DNA of 64,000 nt, from assembly GCF_008831085.1 (NCBI RefSeq), contig NZ_WBJY01000001.1, forward strand, positions 2,046,001 through 2,110,000. Direction: 5' to 3'. Made by a program: the position numbers and the translations under genes. This DNA is from Pseudoclavibacter endophyticus (lineage in GTDB: Bacteria > Actinomycetota > Actinomycetes > Actinomycetales > Microbacteriaceae). Each line of letters starts with the position of its first letter. Position 1 is the first letter of the stretch. Below are positions 1-8,779 of this stretch, piece after piece. The notes under the pieces are model-generated. The model was not told the DNA's origin, did not search any database, and saw only the letters and a program-made list of their open reading frames with translations.

Positions 1-1005
1 CACGAACGCATTGTCGCGGTTCTCGCGCGCGAGGTCTTGTTCGCTCGACTCGCGATGCTGCCTCGCCCGCTCAGATGCCTCCTCACTGCGACGCTCGATC
101 ACGAGCTTGGCCGTCTCGAGCTGCGCCATGATGTCGGTGATCTCGGTCGCGACGTAGTCCTGGTCGATGAGCCGCACCTGCCCACCGACGGCGCTCGCAA
201 CGCGAGTGGCCGTCGAAGCGGTGTCGAGGAAGTACTTCGCGGCGCCATAGACGGCGCCGACGCCGACCGACGAGAACGTGAAGCGTCCGTACGACGGGTA
301 CGGCGCGTACATCGCGTCGAACGTCGGGTGCAGGGTACGGCGCTCGGCCAGCTTGTCGACCGTCTCACTCGTCCGCTGCGCCCGGTGCTCTGGCACGAAG
401 ACACGGTCGATCGCCTGGCTCCGACTACCGGTTCCCCGCAGCCCGGTCGGATGCCAGTCATCGATCGTGGTGACCTCTTCGCGGGGTACGAGGAACATGT
501 ACCCCTCCCGTTCGGGGCCGAGGGGCGCGTGGAAGATCAGCCACTCGGAAAAGTCTGAGCCGCTGCAGAAACCCCACTTCCCCGTCACGCGATAGCCGCC
601 GTCCACCTTCTCCGCCGCGGCCTTGAGGTTCAGCGTTGTGTTGCCCGCGAGCGTGGCATCGGGGTTCTGACCCCAGATGTCTTCCTGCGCCTGCTCGGGG
701 AACGAGCAGATGGCCATGTTGTCGGAGCTCAGGATCGACCACACCCACGCCGTCGATGCACAGCCTTCGGCGAGCGTGACGGCCACCTTGGCGTGATCGG
801 CCTCGCTCATCTCGTAGCCGCCGTACCTCGTCGGCTTGAGGATGCGCCAGAGGCCGGCGTCGATGAGCTCGCGGTACGTCTCATCGGGGATGCGACGCTC
901 GCGATCCACGAGAACGGCGCGCTCGCGCAGGACAGGGATCAGGTTTTCGGCGATCCGGACGACGTCCTCGGTCGTCGGCCGGGCCACGGGAGTCACGGTA
1001 GACAT
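1..1005 (-). CDS. Acyl-CoA-dehydrogenase-fold flavin monooxygenase (HsaA/IacA type), 3' end cut by window
   Basis: The first 335 residues of a flavin-dependent enzyme are encoded; the C-terminus lies outside the window. The protein starts MSTVTPVARPTTEDVV at an ATG (1005-1003). It has the all-helical N-terminal domain with RYGGYE, then the GCASTAWVW and GLRGTGS signatures and a beta-domain segment FCSGSDFSEW. These resemble the group D flavin monooxygenases HsaA, HpaH and IacA rather than true fatty acyl-CoA dehydrogenases. Members of that group hydroxylate aromatic or heteroaromatic substrates with reduced flavin from a separate reductase. No reductase is visible here. The gene is divergent from a LysR regulator that probably controls it. 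The substrate cannot be read from the sequence. Confidence 0.85.
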   Translation of the reverse strand, partial: MSTVTPVARPTTEDVVRIAENLIPVLRERAVLVDRERRIPDETYRELIDAGLWRILKPTRYGGYEMSEADHAKVAVTLAEGCASTAWVWSILSSDNMAICSFPEQAQEDIWGQNPDATLAGNTTLNLKAAAEKVDGGYRVTGKWGFCSGSDFSEWLIFHAPLGPEREGYMFLVPREEVTTIDDWHPTGLRGTGSRSQAIDRVFVPEHRAQRTSETVDKLAERRTLHPTFDAMYAPYPSYGRFTFSSVGVGAVYGAAKYFLDTASTATRVASAVGGQVRLIDQDYVATEITDIMAQLETAKLVIERRSEEASERARQHRESSEQDLARENRDNAFV

Positions 1006-1147
1006 AGAAATACTCGCTTTCGCGCTTGCTGTGCGCTCGGGAGGGGTGCGGCGTCGGGCCCGTCCGCCGTGTACCTCGTTGTTCACGGTGCAAGTAAGTC
1101 TCTGCACTCGACAAACCACCGTCAAACGCGTGTAATTGCTGAACTAG

Positions 1148-1162
1148 AACGATTGGGTCGTT
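1148..1162. promoter_or_regulatory. Dyad in the divergent monooxygenase/lysR promoter region
   Basis: The 191-bp space between the divergent genes holds an inverted repeat AACGA-5-TCGTT. It sits about 35 bp before the lysR GTG and lies inside a longer T-N11-A-like frame, as LysR sites often do. The link to LysR binding is inference from position alone. Confidence 0.3.
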
Positions 1163-1196
1163 TTACTCCGATGCCGGTCAGTGAGGAGGCGCGCTC

Positions 1197-2210
1197 GTGC
1201 AATCGAACCCGGACGCCGACGCCCCGGCGATGGAGCGAGGGCGACAGCGAGACGGCGTCGAGTTCTCGCTCCGCCAGCTCTCCCACTTCGTCGCGGTCGC
1301 GGAGGAGGGGGCGATCAACGCTGCGGCGGAGCGATTGTTCATGTCACCATCCGCGGTTGCCGCGTCGATCACGGAGCTCGAGCGCATCCTCGGCACCGAT
1401 CTCTGCATCCGCCGACGTGCACAAGGCGTGCTGCTGACCCCGTCGGGCAGGCTGGTGCTCACCCGTGCCCGGGCCCTGCTCGGCGAGGCCGCTGAGCTGC
1501 GCTACTTCGTCGAGGGGGGAGTCGAGGCGATCGTCGGCCCGCTCGAGATCGGCTGCTATCTCACCCTCGCCCCGACGCTGCTTCCCGGACTCCTGCACGA
1601 GTACGAGGCCCTGCATCCGGGCGTGACCGTCAACTTCGTCGAAAGCGCTCAAGACTCGCTCACGGCCTCGCTGCGCGACGGAGAAGTCGATGTCGCCATC
1701 CTCTATGACCTCGGCGGGCTCGATGAGTTCGAGCGGATCACGCTCTTCCGCTCTCGCGGCTACGCGTTCTTCGCGGAGGACCATCCGTTCGCGTCACGCG
1801 ATACGGTCAAGCTCGCCGATCTGGCACGCGAGCCCCTCGTGCTGTTCGACCGCCCGCCGAGCGTCGACTACGTCATGGCGGCGTTCGGCGCCCACGGGCT
1901 CGTGCCGACGTTCCGGCACCGCACGAGCTCGTACGAGACGACGCGTGCGCTCGTCGCACGCGGCACCACCTACGGCATCCTCGTCCAGCGCCCGCACAAC
2001 AAGCGCAGCTACGAGGGACTGCCCGTGGTGGAGAAGGAGGTCGATCCCCCGATGCCGGTGGTCCCCGTCGTGCTCGCGTGGTCTCGGGAGCACCGGCTCT
2101 CGCCCCGCGCCGCGGCGTTCGTCGACCTCGCCCTGAGTCAGCACGGGCAGGCGTCGCACCCGCCAGCGCCGCAAGGAGGCACCTACGTCGACCCCTCCCG
2201 CGCGGTGTGA
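1197..2210 (+). CDS. LysR-family transcriptional regulator
   Basis: 337 residues. The N-terminal winged HTH (about residues 23-82, with LRQLSHFVAVAEEGAINAAAERL) is preceded by a 20-residue extension. The effector domain follows (about 105-300; GPLEIGCY..., VDVAILYDL). Start chosen at GTG 1197 because GAGGAGG lies 7 bases upstream; an internal ATG at 1230 is the alternative and would remove part of the extension. The family binds DNA as tetramers and usually controls the divergent gene, here the flavin monooxygenase at 1-1005. No trp- or iron-related role is implied by the sequence. Confidence 0.9.
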   Translation: MQSNPDADAPAMERGRQRDGVEFSLRQLSHFVAVAEEGAINAAAERLFMSPSAVAASITELERILGTDLCIRRRAQGVLLTPSGRLVLTRARALLGEAAELRYFVEGGVEAIVGPLEIGCYLTLAPTLLPGLLHEYEALHPGVTVNFVESAQDSLTASLRDGEVDVAILYDLGGLDEFERITLFRSRGYAFFAEDHPFASRDTVKLADLAREPLVLFDRPPSVDYVMAAFGAHGLVPTFRHRTSSYETTRALVARGTTYGILVQRPHNKRSYEGLPVVEKEVDPPMPVVPVVLAWSREHRLSPRAAAFVDLALSQHGQASHPPAPQGGTYVDPSRAV

Positions 2211-2367
2211 CGTCGCCGCGCGTAACCTGGGGCCCGCGAGCGCCCCGCATCGGGCGTCACCCAGTGACCCGGGGTACCGTGGAAGGGTATCGCCGCGCAA
2301 CGTCGCGCGGCCGGGACGACGTACCGACAGCATCCGGACGTAGTTGCCACCGCCGAATGGAGCACGA

Positions 2368-3036
2368 ATGAACACCGCCCTCGCCGACCGTCGACTCGAC
2401 GCACGATCACAGGCAGGTGGCGTGTACGTCAAGATCTGCGGGCTCGATACGGCCGACAACGCTCGGGTCGCTGTCGAGGCGGGCGCTGACGCGATCGGCG
2501 TGGTCATGAGCGCCTCGAGCAGCCGCGGCCTCGACGCGGCACGGGCCCGCCGGATCGTCGACGCCGTCGGCGACGCCGCCGACACCGTCCTCGTCACGAA
2601 CGATCTCGGCGCTCGCGAGGCCGCCGAGGTCGCCTCTCGGCTCGGCGTCACCGTGCTCCAGCTCCACGGCCCGGCGTACAGCGAGGCGTCGTATCGAGAG
2701 GCCCTGCACGTCATGCCGCGGGTGTGGCGCGCGACGTCGCTCGCCGACGCTCCCAGTCTGCAGGTCGGAGCGCACGGCGAGGAGGCCCTGCTGTTGGACG
2801 CCGCCACGCCCGGCTCGGGCGAGACCTGGGATGTGGCCGCGCTCGACGGCTCGGCCATCGACGGGCCGTGGCTGCTGGCCGGCGGCCTCACCCCCGCCAA
2901 CGTGGCAGCAGCGATCGAGGTCGCGAACCCGTGGGGCGTCGACGTGTCGTCCGGCGTCGAGTCGAGCCGAGCCGTCAAGGACCCGGGCCTCATCCGCGAG
3001 TTCATCGGCGCCGCGAAACACCTGCAGCTCAGGTGA
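2368..3036 (+). CDS. trpF: Phosphoribosylanthranilate isomerase (TrpF) family protein
   Basis: 222 residues of (beta/alpha)8 fold. KICGL near residue 20 carries the catalytic cysteine of TrpF, LQLHG follows in mid-protein, and the phosphate-binding end GGLTPANV...GVDVSSGVE is intact. TrpF converts N-(5'-phosphoribosyl)anthranilate to CdRP in tryptophan synthesis. It stands alone, with no other trp gene in the window. Start at ATG 2368 follows GGAG at 5-base spacing; a TTG at 2344 would add eight residues. Orphan TrpF is common in actinobacteria, where PriA can do the same reaction, so it may be redundant or used in a side pathway. Confidence 0.85.
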   Translation: MNTALADRRLDARSQAGGVYVKICGLDTADNARVAVEAGADAIGVVMSASSSRGLDAARARRIVDAVGDAADTVLVTNDLGAREAAEVASRLGVTVLQLHGPAYSEASYREALHVMPRVWRATSLADAPSLQVGAHGEEALLLDAATPGSGETWDVAALDGSAIDGPWLLAGGLTPANVAAAIEVANPWGVDVSSGVESSRAVKDPGLIREFIGAAKHLQLR

Positions 3037-3054
3037 CCGATCCCTGCATGCAGG

Positions 3055-3070
3055 TAAGGTTGCCCTAACA
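3055..3070. promoter_or_regulatory. IdeR/DtxR-like iron box
   Basis: TAAGGTTGCCCTAACA closely matches the actinobacterial IdeR/DtxR consensus (TTAGGTTAGSCTAACCTAA) and lies about 60 bp before a siderophore-interacting protein. Iron-replete repression of that gene is inferred from the match and the position. Confidence 0.7.
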
Positions 3071-3130
3071 CCGCCAGGCAGCGGTGTCTCGAGTGCCAGA
3101 CGTCCCCGGCGCTGTAAGGAGCCATCCGCA

Positions 3131-4009
3131 ATGACCGCCCCTCTCCCCCGGACCGACCGGGCACCGCGTCCGGGTCGCCAGGCGCGGCCTCAGGTCGTCC
3201 TCGACGTCATCTCCAACGAGCGGATCAGCGATCACCTCGTGCGCCTCACACTCGGTGGCGACGGCTTCGCCGACTACGTCGACAAGGCCGCGACCGACAA
3301 GTACGTAAAGATCCTGTTCGCCGACCCGGCACTCGGCCTCACGCCGCCGTACGACCTCAACGCGCTGCGCGAGACCCTCGCGCCCAAGCAGCTTCCCGTC
3401 CGCCGCACCTACACCGTGCGGTCCGTCGACGCCGAGGCCGGCACGCTGCAGATCGAGTTCGTGGTGCACGGAGACGAGGGCGTTGCCGGCCCGTGGGCCG
3501 CGACGGCGAAACCCGGCGACCGCCTCTGCTTCAACGGACCAGGCGGCATGTTCGAGCCCGATCCGGACGCCGACTGGTACTTCTTCGCGGGAGACGAGTC
3601 GGCGATCCCGGCGATCGCGGCGACACTCGAAGCCATGGCGCCGGATGCCGTCGGCCTCGCGATCGTCGAGGTCGCCGGTCCCGGCGACGAGCTTGCACTG
3701 CGCGCCCCGGACGGCATCGAGGTGCGCTGGATGCACCGCGGCGGCCCCTTCACGCCCGACAGGACGCAGCTCGCCGAGGCGGTCGCAGCCGTGGCCGCCG
3801 ACGAGTCCCCCGACTGGCGTGAGGGCGATGTGCAGGTTTTCGCCCACGGCGAGCGGGAGGTCATGAAGCGCCTGCGACGCACCCTCGGCGACGAGCGCGG
3901 CATCGATCGCAAACGGCTCTCGCTCTCGGCGTATTGGGCGTACGGCCGCGAAGAGGAGGCCTTCCAGGCCGAGAAACAAGCTCCGGTCGGCCAGATCTTC
4001 CCCGACTAG
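3131..4009 (+). CDS. Siderophore-interacting protein (NADPH/FAD ferric-siderophore reductase)
   Basis: 292 residues of the SIP family. The FAD-binding barrel (about residues 20-135) includes the flavin signature RRTYTVRS and the GPGG loop. The C-terminal NAD(P)-binding part has WYFFAGDESAIPAI and ends with the family motif KRLSLSAYWAYGR. Such proteins reduce ferric siderophores in the cytoplasm to release iron. Start chosen at ATG 3131, preceded by AAGGAG seven bases upstream. An iron box lies about 60 bp upstream, so expression is likely derepressed on iron starvation. No siderophore transporter or synthesis gene is adjacent. Confidence 0.93.
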   Translation: MTAPLPRTDRAPRPGRQARPQVVLDVISNERISDHLVRLTLGGDGFADYVDKAATDKYVKILFADPALGLTPPYDLNALRETLAPKQLPVRRTYTVRSVDAEAGTLQIEFVVHGDEGVAGPWAATAKPGDRLCFNGPGGMFEPDPDADWYFFAGDESAIPAIAATLEAMAPDAVGLAIVEVAGPGDELALRAPDGIEVRWMHRGGPFTPDRTQLAEAVAAVAADESPDWREGDVQVFAHGEREVMKRLRRTLGDERGIDRKRLSLSAYWAYGREEEAFQAEKQAPVGQIFPD

Positions 4010-4021
4010 GTTCGAGGCCGG

Positions 4022-5152
4022 TCAATCGACCTTGGGATGCTCGAGGCCGGCATGCACGATCGGCATGACCTCGCGGGCGAACCGCTGCATCGAGCGTGCC
4101 GACTGCTGCTCGCTCAGGCTGCCCCATGCGAAGGCACCGGCGACGTAGTTCACGCCCGACTCCCGCACAGCGTGCGTGACCTGCTCGGCGACGGTCGGTG
4201 CCGAGCCGACGAAGAGCAGATGGCGATCGACGAGATCCTCCAGGTCGTCCAGGGGCCCGGTGAACCGCTCGCTCCCCGCGGCCCGCCACAGGTGCGTGAA
4301 GCTGTCGTAATGCACGGCGAGGGCCTCCCTCGCGGTCTCGACGGCCTCGGCGTCGTCCCTGCCCACATACACGTGGCGGACCATGCCGAACCGCCGCGGA
4401 CCCGCGGCGGCGACCGAGGCATCCACCTCGGCACTCTCGCGGAGGAACACGGTCGCGTGCTCGCGCATCACCTCGAGCGGCGGCGACGAGAAGCCGAAGC
4501 CGAACAGCACGTGATAACCCTCGGTCACGAGGCGCGGAATCGACTCCGCGTTCGAGGTCGGGTACCAGAGGGGCGGATGCGGCGTCTGCAGCGGGCGGAC
4601 GAACAGGTCGACCGGCGGCGACGCGGCGGTGGAACCGCCGTCCGCGACGCCCGTCCCCTCGCGAGGGCGCACGAACCTGCCGCTGCGGAGCGCGTCGAGC
4701 ATCGCTGGCCAATCGCGGAGAAAGCGTGCTTTCGCCGCTTCGGCGTCGAGCCCGAACATGCCGGCCTCGATCGGCGACGACCCGCGCCCGACGCCGATCT
4801 CGAGCCGTCCGCCCGACAGCTGGTCGAGCATGGCGATCTCTTCGACGAGCCGCAGCGGGTCGTACAACGGCGTGATGAACGTCGTTGCGGCGAGGCGTAT
4901 CGTCGACGTCTCGCGCGCCGCGGCCGCGAGGAACACGGCGGGTGATGGCGCCAGGCCGAGGGGCGTCGCGTGATGCTCGGCGAGGTGATAGCGGGCGAAT
5001 CCGAGCCGTTCGGCCTCCCGCACCAGGCGCAGCCGGGCGTCGTACGTGTCACGGAGCGTCACCCCGGGCTGGGCGTCGAGCCAATCGAACACGCCGAAAT
5101 CGAGATCGAGGTGATCGCCTTCGAGACGCAGTGAGCTTAGTGGCACGTGCAC
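4022..5152 (-). CDS. Luciferase-like monooxygenase (LLM-class flavin-dependent oxidoreductase)
   Basis: 376 residues of the bacterial luciferase/F420 TIM-barrel family. Visible signatures are RYHLAEHHATPLGLAPSP near residue 55, the strand LAATTFITPLYDPLRLVEE and LEIGVGRGSSPIEAGMFGLD. It uses FMN or F420; the sequence does not decide which. It is convergent with the siderophore-interacting gene, only 12 bp away, and followed on its own strand by nothing obviously coupled. The substrate is unknown; relatives oxidise alkanes, sulfonates, aldehydes or antibiotics. Confidence 0.9.
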   Translation of the reverse strand: MHVPLSSLRLEGDHLDLDFGVFDWLDAQPGVTLRDTYDARLRLVREAERLGFARYHLAEHHATPLGLAPSPAVFLAAAARETSTIRLAATTFITPLYDPLRLVEEIAMLDQLSGGRLEIGVGRGSSPIEAGMFGLDAEAAKARFLRDWPAMLDALRSGRFVRPREGTGVADGGSTAASPPVDLFVRPLQTPHPPLWYPTSNAESIPRLVTEGYHVLFGFGFSSPPLEVMREHATVFLRESAEVDASVAAAGPRRFGMVRHVYVGRDDAEAVETAREALAVHYDSFTHLWRAAGSERFTGPLDDLEDLVDRHLLFVGSAPTVAEQVTHAVRESGVNYVAGAFAWGSLSEQQSARSMQRFAREVMPIVHAGLEHPKVD

Positions 5153-5192
5153 AACTCCTTCGGTGCGGACGGTTCCGGGCCCCGGGCGGGCG

Positions 5193-6476
5193 TCATCCCC
5201 TCGTGCCCGCGGGCACCCCTATCGTGCCGCATTCCCGCGCCGACGACGCGTTCACCGCCGCCACGCCGCGCAGTCGGTGCAGGCGATAGCCCCACGCGGC
5301 CAGCGCGAGGAGCGGCCCCCAGAGCCAGAACGGCAACACGAGGCCCATCGTCCAGGTCAGGTCGCCGAGCGGGCCTGCGCCGAGCACGCCGTCGATGGCG
5401 AGGCCGGCCCCACCGAAGGTGAAGAGCGCCGCGACGACGAGTGCGGGCACGACCGCCGCGCCCACGGGAACCTCGCGGTCGCCGAGACGGCCCATCCATC
5501 GCGGAAGCCGTTCGCCCCAGGGCAACACGAGCCCGAGCGTGAGCACGCCGCCGAGGGCCATCGCCGCGCCGAGGGCGAGCCCCATCGCGGTCACGACCGG
5601 ATCCTCGGAGATCAGGCCCGGCGACCCGAAGAGTGGCCACGGCGTGAGCCAGCTGACGCGGGCCACGACGTAGGGCAGGCTGCACGCCGCGGCCGCGATC
5701 GTGATCGGCACGCGAGCGCGCCGCACGGCACCGGCGAGGCGTCCCTCTCGTGTGCCGCCGACGGCCACCAGGAGCCAGGCGCCGGCGAACGCAATCGTGA
5801 CGAGCGCTTCGACCGCATGCGGAAGCGTCTGTCCCATCGAGATGAGCATCGAGCCGTAGAGCCGCGCCACGGGCGCATCCCCGGTGGTCTCGCCCAGGAC
5901 GACGAGGGCGGATGCTCCGCCTGCGATACCGAGCGCGGCGAGCGGGCGGCGCGTCCCGAACAGCACCAGCGCGACGCCGGCGCCGAGTGGCAGGAGCAGC
6001 ACCATGGTGTAGCCGCTGACGGCGATGCCGGAAAACCCGAGCAGGCCGACTCCCGCGAGCACCGCGATCGCGAAGGCCGAGCCGCGCAACCACGGCCGGA
6101 ACCGCGGGGCCGGCCCCGCGCCGTCGTCTGCGGCGAGCGATGTGGTCGTCACCGATCCAGTGCCGGCAGATGACCGGAATTCGCCCGCGGGGCGAGCGTC
6201 TCCCAGCACTCGATCGCCGACAACCGGGGTGCGGGCCGAACGCGCCGGGTGAGCGAGGCGAATGGCCGCGAGCACGAGGCCGGCGGCACCGAGTACGAGC
6301 TGCGCGATGGCGCCAGTTGATGCCCCCGTCAGCCGCACGAGGGGCGGCGACGCCGCTGCGAGCGGGTTCAGATCGGGAAGCATGAGCCAGATGACGGCGA
6401 GGGCCGCGAGCAGAGCGCTTGCGACGAGAGCTGCGAGGGCGGTGGCACGGGCGGGTGTGTTGGGCATGTGCGACAT
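5193..6476 (-). CDS. Multi-pass integral membrane protein, function unknown
   Basis: 427 residues with about ten hydrophobic segments: one near residues 12-35, one at 57-75, a polar linker at 80-125, then repeated helices to residue 405. The arrangement and short charged loops suggest a channel, carrier or enzyme partner, but no family motif is recognisable. It lies downstream of a two-component pair on the same strand (gap 108 bp) and could be one of its targets. I assign no function. Confidence 0.75.
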   Translation of the reverse strand: MSHMPNTPARATALAALVASALLAALAVIWLMLPDLNPLAAASPPLVRLTGASTGAIAQLVLGAAGLVLAAIRLAHPARSARTPVVGDRVLGDARPAGEFRSSAGTGSVTTTSLAADDGAGPAPRFRPWLRGSAFAIAVLAGVGLLGFSGIAVSGYTMVLLLPLGAGVALVLFGTRRPLAALGIAGGASALVVLGETTGDAPVARLYGSMLISMGQTLPHAVEALVTIAFAGAWLLVAVGGTREGRLAGAVRRARVPITIAAAACSLPYVVARVSWLTPWPLFGSPGLISEDPVVTAMGLALGAAMALGGVLTLGLVLPWGERLPRWMGRLGDREVPVGAAVVPALVVAALFTFGGAGLAIDGVLGAGPLGDLTWTMGLVLPFWLWGPLLALAAWGYRLHRLRGVAAVNASSARECGTIGVPAGTRG

Positions 6477-6584
6477 GCTGGCCGCGCCTCGACCGCCCGC
6501 GCCTCACTCGATCGGGCGGCTCGGATCGCTCGCGCGGGTGAGCGGCGCGTGGCCCGGACGCGAGCGCCGTCGTGGAGCGACCGG

Positions 6585-7298
6585 CTAGCTCGGCCCCACG
6601 CCCTCACCCGGCCGGACGACGCCGTGCTCGTAGGCCCAGATGACGACGTGGATGCGATCGGGAAGCCCCAACTTGGCGAGGATCGACTTCACGTGGGTCT
6701 TGACCGTGTTGGTCGTGAGGTAAAGCCGCTCGCCGATCTCGTCGTTCGAGGCCCCAGCGGCAAGCAGCGAGACGACGTCGCGCTCACGCGGCGAGAGCGG
6801 GGCCAGGGCGGTGGGTCCGCCGGGTGCGCCCGGACACGCGGGCCCGCCGCCGCTCGCGGCGTGCGCGCGACGAACGTGCTGCAGGAGTGCCGCCGTGGCG
6901 CGCGGTGCGACGACGGCATCGCCGTCGTGGACGCGGCAGATGGCGTCGACGAGCTCGGCGGGGCGGGCGTCTTTCGTGAGGAAGCCGGAGGCGCCCGCCT
7001 CGATCGCGGCGAACACGTACTCGTCGAGATCAAAGGTCGTGAGCACGAGCACGCGCGTGCGGAGCCGCCCCTCGGCGGCCAGGGCGACGATCTCGCGCGT
7101 CGCCTCGATGCCGTTGACCCGCGGCATGCGCACATCCATGAGCGCGACGTCGACGCGGTGCGCACGGCACGCCTCGATCGCGGCGTCGCCGTCGTCGACG
7201 TTCGCGATGACGTCGATGCGCTCGTCGGCGCCGAGCACGGTCTCGAGCGACGCGCGGAGCAGCTCCTGATCGTCGGCGATCAGTACCCGCACCGTCAC
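6585..7298 (-). CDS. NarL/LuxR-type response regulator
   Basis: 237 residues. The receiver domain (residues 1-118) has the acidic pair D9-D10, phospho-acceptor D55 in VALMDVRMPR, and the TT/K signature (LTTFD, TKDARP). The C-terminal LuxR HTH (about 172-230) contains LSPRERDVVSLLAAGASNDE and TNTVKTHVKSIL. The start is GTG 7298, overlapping the stop of the histidine kinase gene as GTGA; an in-frame extension upstream is only an antisense run through the kinase. It should be phosphorylated by the kinase at 7295-8596. Confidence 0.93.
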   Translation of the reverse strand: MTVRVLIADDQELLRASLETVLGADERIDVIANVDDGDAAIEACRAHRVDVALMDVRMPRVNGIEATREIVALAAEGRLRTRVLVLTTFDLDEYVFAAIEAGASGFLTKDARPAELVDAICRVHDGDAVVAPRATAALLQHVRRAHAASGGGPACPGAPGGPTALAPLSPRERDVVSLLAAGASNDEIGERLYLTTNTVKTHVKSILAKLGLPDRIHVVIWAYEHGVVRPGEGVGPS

Positions 7299-8596
7299 GA
7301 TGGCACAGGCCTTTCCGGCACCGACGGGTCCGCCTGCCGCGAGCGCGACTCCGTCGCGTCGGCGAGGGGCAAGACCGCTCGCACCGACCATCCCGCGCCA
7401 CGGTCGATCTCGAGGCGGCCGCCGGCGCGAGCCACCCGTTCGCGCATGCCGATCAGGCCGCGACCGCCGCCAGGGCTGCCGGATGGGCCGCCGCCCCCGT
7501 CGTCGGCCACCGCGACCACGAGCTCGCCCGGCCGCCAGTCGACGATGACCTCGACGCGCAGTGGCGGGCGCCGGTGACGAATGGCGTTCGTCAAAGCCTC
7601 TTGCACCGTTCGATGGGCCGCGAGCTCTGCATCTCGGGCGATGTGCCGCCGCTGCCCCCGCTCCTCGTACGAGACCGCGGGCCCCTCGCTCTCGGGGCCG
7701 CGCGCGCCCTCGACGAGGCTCGCGATGCCGTCGATGCCGGGTGCCGGCGCGAGCGATACCGCGTCGTCCGGCGACTCGAGCACCCGCAGCATGGCCCGCA
7801 GGTCGCTCATGCTCGCACGCCCCTGCTCGGCGATGTCGTCGAGCGCGGTCACCGCAGCAGCGGGATCGCGTCGGCCGACCACGCCCCCCGCCTCGGCCCG
7901 AGCGATCATGACCGTCATCGAGTGCGCGATCACGTCGTGAAGGTCCCGTGAGATGCGGCGCCGCTCGTCGCCGATCGCCTCACGCACGCGTGCCGACTCG
8001 CGCTCGCGCTCGCGCTGCTCGCGCAATCGGGCGAGCCTGCCGAGCGCCCACGCCGCGATGACGCCGGCCGCGAGGCTGCCGGCGGCGATCGCCCGGATGC
8101 CGAGGTCGTCGCGCAATGGCCCCTCGCGTGCGACGACCGCGTGCGCCGCCACGATGCCGACGGCGCCGAGCAGGCCGACCGCGAGCGCGGCGCGGCCGAG
8201 TCGGGCATCGGTGGCTCGCGCCGCGCCGATGACGATGAGGAGGAACGCGAGGCTCGACGGCAGCATCGCCGCTGAGGCCGCCGCGTCGAACGGCAGCGCC
8301 GTGAGGATGAGCATGAGGGCCGCTCCGGCGGCGAGCGCGGCGCGCGGGTGTCGCCAGGCGACGAGCGACGCCACATGCAGCAGCGTCGCGACGCCGATGG
8401 TGAGCGGAGGCACCCAGCCTTCGACGTCGCGCGCGGCCTGCAGCACGCTCGCCACCGTGATGGGAAGCGTGAAGGCGGCGAGGGCAATGCCCGAGACGAT
8501 GTCGACGGGGAAGCCCACGCGCCGCGACGTGTTCAGCGCGGACGCCGAGCCCCATGGCGCAGTGGCGCCACCCGCATCGCCCCTCACCCGCTCCAT
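7295..8596 (-). CDS. Sensor histidine kinase, HisKA_3 (NarX/DesK-like) family
   Basis: 433 residues. Six hydrophobic segments between residues 31 and 186 form a membrane sensor without a large extracellular domain. They are followed by a coiled-coil linker rich in RERE, then the dimerisation box ERRRISRDLHDVIAHS with H220, and a HATPase_c domain with NAIRH, ADDGGGG and GLIGMRERV. Start is ATG 8596. The 3' end overlaps the response regulator start, so the two are translationally coupled. The signal is unknown; membrane-embedded sensors of this type often respond to envelope stress or to membrane-active antibiotics, which would suit the neighbouring exporters (inference). Confidence 0.93.
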   Translation of the reverse strand: MERVRGDAGGATAPWGSASALNTSRRVGFPVDIVSGIALAAFTLPITVASVLQAARDVEGWVPPLTIGVATLLHVASLVAWRHPRAALAAGAALMLILTALPFDAAASAAMLPSSLAFLLIVIGAARATDARLGRAALAVGLLGAVGIVAAHAVVAREGPLRDDLGIRAIAAGSLAAGVIAAWALGRLARLREQRERERESARVREAIGDERRRISRDLHDVIAHSMTVMIARAEAGGVVGRRDPAAAVTALDDIAEQGRASMSDLRAMLRVLESPDDAVSLAPAPGIDGIASLVEGARGPESEGPAVSYEERGQRRHIARDAELAAHRTVQEALTNAIRHRRPPLRVEVIVDWRPGELVVAVADDGGGGPSGSPGGGRGLIGMRERVARAGGRLEIDRGAGWSVRAVLPLADATESRSRQADPSVPERPVPS

Positions 8597-8697
8597 AACG
8601 TCAGTGTGCCAACACCCGCCGACACTCGGCATCACCCGCGCGAGCGGTATGGCTCGGGCGCGCCTCGCAACCGATGAGCGCATCCGCATCTCCTTCG

Positions 8698-8729
8698 TAC
8701 GCAGTGTGTTCACGTGAACGCTGTGCGTA
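8698..8729. promoter_or_regulatory. 32-bp imperfect palindrome before an MFS exporter gene
   Basis: A palindrome centred between 8713 and 8714 contains a perfect 12-bp core, GTTCACGTGAAC, flanked by TACGCA and TGCGTA; 13 of 16 base pairs match across the dyad. It lies between the divergent kinase and exporter genes, 51 bp upstream of the exporter start preferred here. It is a strong operator candidate for a dimeric repressor that is not evident next to it. Confidence 0.6.
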
Positions 8730-8779
8730 GGATCTGGGGAGGCCGCGCCGACGCGGCGTCGAACACGGGGAGCACCGCA

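Noticed and set aside
2831..3130. Extension of the siderophore-interacting protein 100 codons upstream
   Set aside because: It overlaps trpF in another frame and crosses the iron box; ATG 3131 has a good ribosome site.
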